Shown piece by piece: positions 35,606 to 43,253 of a stretch of DNA of 64,000 nt. How positions within the stretch are numbered: position 1 is the first letter of the stretch; every line of letters begins with the position of its first letter. The notes under the pieces are model-generated. The model saw nothing but the letters and a program-made list of their open reading frames with translations, was not told the origin of the DNA and did no database searches. The position numbers and the translations under genes are program-made. Source of the stretch: Paludibacter sp. 47-17 (GTDB lineage Bacteria > Bacteroidota > Bacteroidia > Bacteroidales > Paludibacteraceae). The stretch lies in NCBI GenBank assembly GCA_001898935.1, contig MKVT01000017.1, positions 47,156 to 111,155 of the forward strand, given 5' to 3'.

Positions 35606-36922
35606 ATGAATAAGCACATACTACTTGTTGAAGACGATACCGCTTTTGGAATGATGTTGCAAAAGTGGATGAAGCGTAATGGCTATGATGCGACTTTGTG
35701 CGACAGGATGAAAGAAGCACAAAAGCTGATTGCCAGGCAAGCGTTTCACTTGATTCTTACCGACTTGCGATTACCCGACGGCGATGGTATCCTGTTGTTA
35801 CAATGGATTCGCGAAAGTAAGCTGGTTGTGCCGGTTATGGTGATGACCAGTTATGGCGAAATACAGACGGCAGTGGCCGCAATAAAATTCGGTGCGCTCG
35901 ATTACCTCGAAAAACCGATTGTTCCTTCCATTTTGAAGGAAAAAATAGATCAGGCGCTTCGTGTTAATCCTGCTGAAAAAAAAGCTTCCAAGAAGCTGGA
36001 ACCCCGGCAGGATATGGTGATGGGTTCGAGTGCAGTAGCCCGAAAAATGTACGATCAGATTCATAAAGTAGCGCCAACTCGTTTTTCGGTACTTATTTTA
36101 GGCGAAAGTGGTACCGGTAAGGAATATATTGCCAGAATGATTCATGCTCAAAGTACGCGTAGCGAGAAGCCTTTTATTGCGGTCGATTGCGGGAGCCTGT
36201 CGAGGGAGTTGGCTCCAAGCGAGCTGTTTGGTCATTTAAAAGGTTCGTTTACTTCGGCCTTCGATAATAAAACGGGAGTTTTTGAACAGGCCAATGAAGG
36301 TACCGTGTTTCTGGATGAAGTGGGAAATCTGTCGTATGAAGTTCAGATTCAGCTGTTACGCACCTTACAGGAACAAAAAATTCGCAGAGTGGGATCGGCA
36401 ACCGATACGAAAGTGGATGTAAGAATATTGGCCGCCACCAACGAAAATCTGGAAATAGCAATTGCCGAAGGCCGTTTTCGTGAGGATCTGTATCACCGGC
36501 TCAACGAGTTTTCTGTGCTGGTGCCGCCCTTACGCGAACGAAAAGAAGATATTGCCGAGTTTGCCGGCGAATTTCTGCGTCAGGCCAACCTGGAGCTCGA
36601 CAAGCAGGTGCAGGGATTCGATCCCGTGGTTATTGAGAAATTTCAATACCACCAATGGAGCGGCAATCTGCGCGAACTGCGCAATATGGTACGACGGCTG
36701 GTGCTGTTTGCTTCAGGCGATACAATCACCACCGACGATTTACCCGAACTGAGTCAACCGTCGGTGAACGATATGCAATGGCTCCAATCGGCTAACGAAA
36801 AAGAGCAGATTGAGAATGCATTGCGAATCGCCCGGGGCAACAAATCGCAGGCAGCGAGGTTGCTCAACGTCGATCGTAAAACCTTGTACAATAAAATGCA
36901 CCAGTACGGTCTTAAATTGTAA
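35606..36922 (+). CDS. NtrC-family sigma-54-dependent response regulator
   Basis: The 438-aa protein has a receiver domain ('HLILTDLRLPDGDG', acceptor D53), an AAA+ domain with Walker A 'GESGTGKE' (from G166) and Walker B-like 'GTVFLDEVGNL', and a C-terminal Fis-type helix-turn-helix ('NKSQAARLLNVDRKTLYNK'). It should activate RNA polymerase carrying sigma-54 when phosphorylated. The loop that normally reads GAFTGA is 'GSFTSA' (from G213), a variant of the sigma-54 contact. It overlaps the convergent sensor kinase gene by 11 nt, its likely partner. Confidence 0.93.
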   Translation: MNKHILLVEDDTAFGMMLQKWMKRNGYDATLCDRMKEAQKLIARQAFHLILTDLRLPDGDGILLLQWIRESKLVVPVMVMTSYGEIQTAVAAIKFGALDYLEKPIVPSILKEKIDQALRVNPAEKKASKKLEPRQDMVMGSSAVARKMYDQIHKVAPTRFSVLILGESGTGKEYIARMIHAQSTRSEKPFIAVDCGSLSRELAPSELFGHLKGSFTSAFDNKTGVFEQANEGTVFLDEVGNLSYEVQIQLLRTLQEQKIRRVGSATDTKVDVRILAATNENLEIAIAEGRFREDLYHRLNEFSVLVPPLRERKEDIAEFAGEFLRQANLELDKQVQGFDPVVIEKFQYHQWSGNLRELRNMVRRLVLFASGDTITTDDLPELSQPSVNDMQWLQSANEKEQIENALRIARGNKSQAARLLNVDRKTLYNKMHQYGLKL

Positions 36923-39086
36923 TCTCCAACAATCGCTTCACATCTTCCTGCCATCCTTCGTAAGGGTTGGCTCTGTTTTGATCCATTTTTTGCAACAATG
37001 AAGTGGGGTAGCCCAATTGAGCCATCATCGGTAACATTTTATGGCAGGTAGCCTGGGCTTTGCCAAAATCGTTGGCCTGAAGTGCCTGCTTTAAAACCGC
37101 CTGGTTTTCTATCGTCGATGTTCTGAATATATTCATTATTTCCTCATCCTCCTCGTCGAAAAACGACTCGACGGGCATTGCTTCCCCAACTAAATTTTTC
37201 AACTCTTTCTGGGAAAAAGGTTTCAGTAGTAAACCAGCAAATCCCATAGTCAGCGCTTGCTCGGCGGTGATGTCGGCTCTTCCGGTCATTAAAAAAACAG
37301 GTTTTTCTTTCTCCGAATTCAGAATATCCAGGCCACTGCTGTCGCCCATCTCCATGTCGGTAAGCACCAGGTCGTAACCGGTTTCAACGATCCGGTGTCC
37401 CAATCCGCGAAGCATATCGCATACCAGTTGATGCATGACGGGATCGTCGTCGTACACTGCGATTTGTTTTATACGACAGGTAGCGTGTTGTTGAAGTTCC
37501 GCAGGCTGGGCAGGTATCCTCACAGTAACCAGAGTGCCGTTTCCCGGTTCCGATGCTATGCGGATCGTCCCCTTCATTAATTCGGTGAGCCCTTTCACCA
37601 CATACATCCCGAAACCGCTGCCTTGCGCCAGCGAATTGTTTTTCTCAATCCGGGTAAAAGGCTGGAAAACATCCGCTATTTTGTCTGCCGGAATTCCGGC
37701 GCCCGTATCCTGGACCTTAATCTCCAACTGTTCATTACGATAGGAGACAGTAACCGATATGGAGCCTGTTGGCGTATACTTTACCGCATTTGAGATCAAA
37801 TTGATCATAATCTGGCGGGTCTTCAACGCATCAATCTGCAGGCCGACCGTATCGGCCGTATGGTGTAAGCTTAACTTTTTTGCGCTGGCCAGCGGTTCAA
37901 ACATTTCGACAATGTCGCGAGTCAATTCTCCGATCTCCACGGTCGAGAGGGTTAACTGTAACGTGCCCCGTTCGAGACTGGAATATTCCAGCAGGTTTTC
38001 GAGCAATGCCATGATATGACCGGCTGCATGTTGTATGACGTGCGTGTCGCCGGGTCTGTTGTCCAGACAGGCTACGATGGAATTGAGCGGACTCTTGATA
38101 TCGTGTGCAACCGATAGCAACAGCCGGTGTCTGCTCTCGAGCACCATCCGTAATTGTTCCCGGGCTTGTTTTCCACGGTTTACATCGTTGATAATTAGAA
38201 TTATAAAGAGTACGATAAAGCCCAACGCAATCATACCGCCAATAATCGAATAAATGTAGTTGCGTGAAATCGATTGTTCGCTTCGTGTAATTGTGTCGAG
38301 TACAGAATGTAAGGTTTGTTGGTACAGGTCGGTGAGCAGTTCCGATAGCCGGGAGGCAATGGTCCGGTCGGTAATCAGTAAATTCCCGGCTTTTTGTTCA
38401 ATCTGCTTGATATTTTCGGCGTACAACCTGCTCGCTTTCCGACTGATGGTGTCGACTTCGGTTAAAATCGAAGGAAGTTCGGCTTGTTGCAGCTTCACCG
38501 TATCGATGCGTTGGTTGGTAAGGATCAGGGTGCTGTCGGCTTCGGGCACAAATACATCTTTAAGCCGGCGAAGTAAGTTTTTTTTTGCCGACGCTCGCAC
38601 GATCGTATCGGCCTTTATACTGACGATATTTACTGTTTCTGTTTGAGGCGGTGTGTAAGTGTTCAAGCGTTGCCTGAGGTCCGCAAGTGGATCGCCATTG
38701 CCGAGCAAATTCATCAGCGATTTGGTGTTGTTAACCTGATCGACCAGCAACGAACGTACTTTTAAAAAACCAACAGCTCCCGGATGATTGCCGGTGTGCA
38801 GCAGGCCTATGAGCGAATCGATCTTTACAAACGACGAATCAATTGACCGATGGTAAGTTTTATCATTGGTAGCTAAATACCGGCTTCCTGCCAGTTGAAT
38901 GGAATTTACTTCGCCGATGAGCTCATTGGTAAGCCGGAAATGGGCATAGTGAAGCTCAAATTCGGCACGTTGAACTTTTACATCATTTCGTAGGTTGAAG
39001 ATGTAGACGATGGTGAATATTACTATTGAAGCCGAAATAACGATCAGTGTAGCAGCTTTGTAACTTATTTTTCGCTCGATGTTCAT
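36912..39086 (-). CDS. Hybrid sensor histidine kinase with receiver and Hpt domains
   Basis: The 724-aa protein has a membrane helix at about 12-31, a helical periplasmic sensor (32-275), a second membrane helix (about 278-300), a DHp domain with 'LLLSVAHDIKSPLNSI' (H328), an HATPase domain ('DTGAGIPADK', 'GSGFGMYVVKGL'), a receiver ('LVLTDMEMGDSSG', D577) and a C-terminal Hpt-like helix bundle with 'ATCHKMLPMMAQLG' (H682). This is a complete His-Asp-His relay. The adjacent convergent NtrC-type regulator is the natural final acceptor. The signal sensed is unknown. Confidence 0.9.
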   Translation of the reverse strand: MNIERKISYKAATLIVISASIVIFTIVYIFNLRNDVKVQRAEFELHYAHFRLTNELIGEVNSIQLAGSRYLATNDKTYHRSIDSSFVKIDSLIGLLHTGNHPGAVGFLKVRSLLVDQVNNTKSLMNLLGNGDPLADLRQRLNTYTPPQTETVNIVSIKADTIVRASAKKNLLRRLKDVFVPEADSTLILTNQRIDTVKLQQAELPSILTEVDTISRKASRLYAENIKQIEQKAGNLLITDRTIASRLSELLTDLYQQTLHSVLDTITRSEQSISRNYIYSIIGGMIALGFIVLFIILIINDVNRGKQAREQLRMVLESRHRLLLSVAHDIKSPLNSIVACLDNRPGDTHVIQHAAGHIMALLENLLEYSSLERGTLQLTLSTVEIGELTRDIVEMFEPLASAKKLSLHHTADTVGLQIDALKTRQIMINLISNAVKYTPTGSISVTVSYRNEQLEIKVQDTGAGIPADKIADVFQPFTRIEKNNSLAQGSGFGMYVVKGLTELMKGTIRIASEPGNGTLVTVRIPAQPAELQQHATCRIKQIAVYDDDPVMHQLVCDMLRGLGHRIVETGYDLVLTDMEMGDSSGLDILNSEKEKPVFLMTGRADITAEQALTMGFAGLLLKPFSQKELKNLVGEAMPVESFFDEEDEEIMNIFRTSTIENQAVLKQALQANDFGKAQATCHKMLPMMAQLGYPTSLLQKMDQNRANPYEGWQEDVKRLLEITI

Positions 39087-39090
39087 GTTG

Positions 39091-39098
39091 CAAAGTTA
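39091..39098 (-). promoter_or_regulatory. Bacteroidota -7 box (TAACTTTG) 4 nt before the kinase ATG
   Basis: The reverse strand reads TAACTTTG, with only 4 nt before the ATG at 39086. A leaderless mRNA is expected. Confidence 0.5.
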
Positions 39099-39192
39099 TA
39101 AAATATACGCTGAGTTTAAACTATTTTGCAATAAATGAGTCTATATAGTCGGCATGCCTGAAAACAATAATAATTTATTAATCAGAAAGAAT

Positions 39193-39654
39193 ATGAAACG
39201 AATTGTATCAATCGCTTTAGTAGCAGTAGTGCTGCTTGGTATGGTTACGACGGTCGAAGCTCAACGTCGTGATATGAGAAAAGGAGAAATGCGCCAGGGT
39301 AAGCGCGAAATGATGTCGGCCGAACAACGAGCCGGATTTATGGCAAAGCAACTGGACTTAACCGACGCTGAAAGGCTGAAACTCCAGGCATTGTTCGAAA
39401 AGCAGGAAACGAAAGCAATGAAACACCGCGAAGAAATGCAAAAGATGCGTGAAGAGCGACGAGCTAAAATGGCAGCAGAACGGAAAGCTAATCAGGCCGA
39501 ATTAATTAAAATTATCGGTAATGATAAGTTTCAGGAGCTGCAAGCCAAGCGGATTGCCCGTCTGGAAAATGAAAATCGCAGGTTAAAAATGAATGCTGAA
39601 AAGCAGGGACGTCGGCATCCCGGAATGGCGAAGCACAAAAAACAGGCAAATTAA
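39193..39654 (+). CDS. Exported CpxP/Spy-like protein (DUF4890-type)
   Basis: The ATG at 39193 gives a signal peptide ('MKRIVSIALVAVVLLGMVTT') and is preferred to the upstream ATG. The mature 130 or so residues are highly charged and helical, with 'MAKQLDLTDAERLKLQALF', an LTxxQ-like motif of Spy/CpxP periplasmic chaperones, and many Met, Arg and Lys. It lies 16 nt before a GH43 gene and beside a sensor kinase, which recalls envelope-stress systems; regulation by that kinase is inference. Confidence 0.75.
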   Translation: MKRIVSIALVAVVLLGMVTTVEAQRRDMRKGEMRQGKREMMSAEQRAGFMAKQLDLTDAERLKLQALFEKQETKAMKHREEMQKMREERRAKMAAERKANQAELIKIIGNDKFQELQAKRIARLENENRRLKMNAEKQGRRHPGMAKHKKQAN

Positions 39655-39670
39655 TTTTTTATTTTGAAAT

Positions 39671-40717
39671 ATGGTTAGAAAATGGTGGTTCGTTTGCCTC
39701 CTTGCAGGCATGATGAGTGGAACAGCGGGTGCAAAAAACAAGTCATTACCCCGTGAAAAAGAGATGGGAGCTTATCTGATGACTTACTTCAAGGACGATA
39801 CTCATGGTTTGTACTTTGCGGTCAGTGAAGATGGCTATACTTTTACCGATGTAAATAATGGTTTGCCTGTGATTGCCGGCGACAGTATTGCTTTTCAGAA
39901 AGGAATACGCGATCCTCACATCACCCGAGGGAAAGATGGAGCTTTCTATCTGGCAATGACAGATTTACATGTGTTTGGTAAGGAAAAAGGCTTTCGAACC
40001 ACCCGTTGGGAACGACCCGATGAATATGGTTGGGGGAATAATCGCGGATTTGTATTGATGAAATCGTACGATCTTATTAACTGGACAATGCACAATGTAA
40101 TTGTTCAGGATCTTTTCCCCGATTTGGACGTAGCATGTGCCTGGGCTCCCCAGACCATCTACGACCCCGTGGAAGATAAAATGATGCTGTATTTCACGAT
40201 GCGTATAGGCGGCAATGGCAAAACTAAAATGTATTATGCCTATACCGACGATTCATACAGCACCCTGGTATCGCGTCCCGAAATTATATTTGAATATCCC
40301 GATCCGTCGGTTCAGGTGCTCGATGCCGATATTTATCAGCTAAAGGATGGAAGTTTCGTGATGACCTATGTGGCGCAGGAAGGACCGGCCGGAATAAAAA
40401 TAGCGCGCTCCAACTACATCAACAAAGGTTATGTATACGAAGCTCCTCAGATCGATTTCGAACCTCGTTCGTGCGAAGCGCCTAATATCTGGAAACGCAT
40501 CGGTGAAGAAAAATGGGTACTGATGTACGATATTTTCAGTATCAATCCCCACAATTTCGGATTTGCCGAAACCACCGATTTTGTCCATTTTACCAATATA
40601 GGGCATTTTGATAAAGGGGTGATGAAGCGTGCCAATTTTGAAATTCAAAAACATGGTTCGGTGATCCACATTACGAAAAAAGAGGCGAAAAAACTGATGC
40701 AACAGTATAAGAAATAA
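39671..40717 (+). CDS. GH43-fold glycoside hydrolase
   Basis: The 348-aa protein has a signal peptide and a five-bladed propeller: 'KGIRDPHITRGKDGAFYLAM' (base Asp), 'CAWAPQTIYDPVEDKMML', 'LDADIYQLKDGSFVMTYV' (Asp modulator) and 'SCEAPNIWKRIGEEKWVLM' (acid Glu). All three expected acidic positions are present, so it should be active, most likely on arabinose- or xylose-containing glycans. No T9SS tail. It follows the CpxP-like gene by 16 nt. Confidence 0.85.
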   Translation: MVRKWWFVCLLAGMMSGTAGAKNKSLPREKEMGAYLMTYFKDDTHGLYFAVSEDGYTFTDVNNGLPVIAGDSIAFQKGIRDPHITRGKDGAFYLAMTDLHVFGKEKGFRTTRWERPDEYGWGNNRGFVLMKSYDLINWTMHNVIVQDLFPDLDVACAWAPQTIYDPVEDKMMLYFTMRIGGNGKTKMYYAYTDDSYSTLVSRPEIIFEYPDPSVQVLDADIYQLKDGSFVMTYVAQEGPAGIKIARSNYINKGYVYEAPQIDFEPRSCEAPNIWKRIGEEKWVLMYDIFSINPHNFGFAETTDFVHFTNIGHFDKGVMKRANFEIQKHGSVIHITKKEAKKLMQQYKK

Positions 40718-40719
40718 CG

Positions 40720-40743
40720 ATGAATAATTCCAATATTCATTTT
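40720..40743 (+). terminator. Weak AT-rich hairpin after the GH43 gene
   Basis: ATGAATA and TATTCAT (7 bp, AT-rich) with a 7-nt loop are followed by TTT, 2 nt after the stop at 40717. It could act as a weak terminator. Confidence 0.35.
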
Positions 40744-40784
40744 AGATGGTGGAAAATTGTTGTTTAGAATTGGTCATTTGTTCG

Positions 40785-40792
40785 TACCTTTG
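40785..40792 (+). promoter_or_regulatory. Bacteroidota -7 box (TACCTTTG) for the M24 peptidase gene
   Basis: TACCTTTG lies 26 nt before the ATG at 40819. A TTG at 40760-40762 could be the -33 element. Confidence 0.6.
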
Positions 40793-40818
40793 CTGTTCTA
40801 ACTTTTGGCTCAATTAAC

Positions 40819-41997
40819 ATGAATATTTTTTCGACTCCGGTCTTTCCCGAACTTTCCAACCGCTGGTCGGCATTGCAGCAGGCAATGGCAGCCAGCGGTG
40901 CCGATGCATGTATATCAACCGTCTATGTGAATGTATTTTACCTCACCGATACCATCTATAACGGATATTTTTATCTGCCCGCCGAAGGCAGTCCCCTGTT
41001 GTTTGTGAAGCGACCCGCAGGACTCAATGGCGATGGGGTTCATTACATCCGGAAACCGGAACAGATTGTTGAATTCTTGAATGAAAAGGGAATGGCTTTG
41101 CCACGCAACCTGATGGTTGAAGTGGACGAGTTGCCTTATTCGGAGGTAGAACGGTTGAAAATGGTATTTGGAGTCGATAAGCTGTCGAATGCCACCGCTG
41201 CCATACGTCGCTTGCGGGAGATCAAATCGGAATACGAGATTGGGCTGTTGCGTCATTCGGGAGCCTTACATGCCGCCTGTTATGCCGAAATTCCGGGTCT
41301 ATATCGACCGGGAATGACCGATCTCGACCTGTCGATCGAAATAGAGCGTTTGTTTCGCCGGAAAGGGGCAACCGGACATTTCAGGGTGTTCGGTCAGACG
41401 ATGGAATTATTTATGGGAAGTGTAATCGCGGGCGACAATGCCGTGAATGCATCGCCCTACGATTTTGCCATGGGAGGGGCCGGTAGTCACAAATCGATGC
41501 CGGTGAGCGCCAATGGTACCCGAATTGAGCCGGGCTGTACGGTGATGGTGGATATGGGAGGTACGTTTACCGGATATATTTCGGATATGTCGAGAGTATT
41601 CTCGTTGGGGAGTGTAAACGAACTCGCTTATAAGGCGCATCAAACAGCCCTTGAAATTCAATCCGACATTGAAGCTGCGGCACGACCGGGAGTGGCTGCT
41701 GCCGACTTGTATAACCTGGCGCTCACGAAAGTAAAACAAAGTGAGCTGACTTCCTTTTTCATGGGCTACCGCCAGCAGGCGGGTTTTGTCGGTCATGGGA
41801 TTGGAATCCAGATCAACGAATCGCCGGTTTTGGCACCCCGTTCGCGCGAGGTGTTGCAGGCCGGGCATGTTTTTGCGTTGGAACCTAAGTTCGTGATTCC
41901 CGGGGTGGGTGCTGTGGGAGTCGAGAATTCGTATGCGGTACACGATAGTGGGATCGAAAAACTAACTTTACTGGAAGAAGGAATTATAGCCCTATAA
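40819..41997 (+). CDS. M24 family Xaa-Pro aminopeptidase-type metallopeptidase
   Basis: The 392-aa protein has an N-terminal creatinase-like domain and a C-terminal pita-bread domain. The five metal ligands are visible: Asp in 'VMVDMGG', Asp in 'ISDMSRVF', His in 'GHGIGIQ', Glu in 'ALEPKFVI' and Glu in 'GVENSYAV'. It should remove an N-terminal residue next to proline from peptides in the cytosol, using Mn or Co. It has no signal peptide and stands alone. Confidence 0.92.
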   Translation: MNIFSTPVFPELSNRWSALQQAMAASGADACISTVYVNVFYLTDTIYNGYFYLPAEGSPLLFVKRPAGLNGDGVHYIRKPEQIVEFLNEKGMALPRNLMVEVDELPYSEVERLKMVFGVDKLSNATAAIRRLREIKSEYEIGLLRHSGALHAACYAEIPGLYRPGMTDLDLSIEIERLFRRKGATGHFRVFGQTMELFMGSVIAGDNAVNASPYDFAMGGAGSHKSMPVSANGTRIEPGCTVMVDMGGTFTGYISDMSRVFSLGSVNELAYKAHQTALEIQSDIEAAARPGVAAADLYNLALTKVKQSELTSFFMGYRQQAGFVGHGIGIQINESPVLAPRSREVLQAGHVFALEPKFVIPGVGAVGVENSYAVHDSGIEKLTLLEEGIIAL

Positions 41998-42077
41998 TTT
42001 TCCAAAAAATATACAATTTTTGCAACTTTAATAATAAAATAGAGCAATTGTAAACAATTTTCCGATTAAAACGTTAA

Positions 42078-43184
42078 ATGTCTTGTGTAATTAAATCTAT
42101 GAACGTGATGTCCTATTTGTTGCTTACGATACCTTTGCTTGCGGCCGCCTTAGCTTTTGTGATGATTCCGTTGATAAGGAAACTTGCGTTGGGTACCGGT
42201 TTAGTCGATTTGCCAAATTCCCGGAAAGTACATCAAAAGGCCGTTCCCCTTGTTGGTGGAATTGCTGTTTTTTTAGCTTCCAATCTGGCCATGCTGGTGG
42301 CCTACTTTTTCGAGCCTTCCGTAAAAGAAATCGAGTCTCATTTTATTCTGGCACTTGTGTTGCTGGCCGTTGGTATTATCGACGATCATCGCGATTTAAG
42401 CGCCTTGCTCAAACTGGGAATTCAATTGGTACTGGCACATTTTGTATTTATGGCGGGTATCCGCATCGATTCTTTTTATGGTTTTTTTGGAGTATATGAG
42501 CTGGCACCCTGGATTCAGTATGGGATTACCCTGCTGGTAATTGCAGGGGTGGTAAATGCGTTCAACCTCATGGATGGAATTGATGGACTGGCCGCAGCGA
42601 TGGCAATCGTTGCAATGAGTGCGTTTACCGTAATTGCGTTCATTACGTCTCAATTGGTTTTGGCATTGGTGTTTTTGGCTTTTATTGGTTCGCTCATCGT
42701 ATTTCTTTTTTATAATTTCAGTACCGACAAAAAAATCTTTATGGGCGATGCCGGTTCGTTGGTATTAGGATTCATCCTGGTGGTATCGGCTATACAATTG
42801 CTTCAGAAAGCCGATGCACATCCCCGTATGAATCTGGTGCTCATCAGCGTTGTCGCCGTACTGCTGTTACCTGTCCTGGATTCCATCCGTGTGTTCCGTC
42901 AACGTATAAAAGCAGGAAAGAGCCCGTTTGCACCTGATAAAACTCATTTACATCATCTGGTACTCTCATTGGGCATGAAGCATTGCATAGCAACAATTAC
43001 AATCGTAGGAATTTCATTGCTGCATGTAGTGGTGGGTTATGTCATTCAGCTCGTAGCCGGTCCTACGGTTGCATTGCTGGCGATGGTCCTGCTTTATATC
43101 GTCACGTTGAGTCTGTTGACTCAGACTGTGGTCGTACGTTCGGGGAAAAAGGAATTAGAAAAAATAACCGCAGCACAGGATTAA
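42078..43184 (+). CDS. WecA/MraY-family undecaprenyl-phosphate sugar-1-phosphate transferase
   Basis: The 368-aa, about 11-helix membrane protein carries the family loops: 'LPNSRKVHQKAVPLVGG', 'IDDHRDLSALLKLG', 'NLMDGIDGLAAAM', 'FMGDAGSLVLGF' and 'FAPDKTHLHH'. It transfers a UDP-HexNAc phosphate onto undecaprenyl phosphate to start surface polysaccharide synthesis at the inner membrane. Close WecA-like forms are housekeeping in Bacteroidota. Starts at 42099 or 42108 are also possible, since the first helix begins near there. A DUF368/PopT-like gene nearby also concerns the same lipid carrier. Confidence 0.9.
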   Translation: MSCVIKSMNVMSYLLLTIPLLAAALAFVMIPLIRKLALGTGLVDLPNSRKVHQKAVPLVGGIAVFLASNLAMLVAYFFEPSVKEIESHFILALVLLAVGIIDDHRDLSALLKLGIQLVLAHFVFMAGIRIDSFYGFFGVYELAPWIQYGITLLVIAGVVNAFNLMDGIDGLAAAMAIVAMSAFTVIAFITSQLVLALVFLAFIGSLIVFLFYNFSTDKKIFMGDAGSLVLGFILVVSAIQLLQKADAHPRMNLVLISVVAVLLLPVLDSIRVFRQRIKAGKSPFAPDKTHLHHLVLSLGMKHCIATITIVGISLLHVVVGYVIQLVAGPTVALLAMVLLYIVTLSLLTQTVVVRSGKKELEKITAAQD

Positions 43185-43253
43185 ACGTACCGCTTGTTTA
43201 TATGTTGCAAATCGATTACTTTTACGGTTTTCAACCTGATAAACAGTTGAGGT

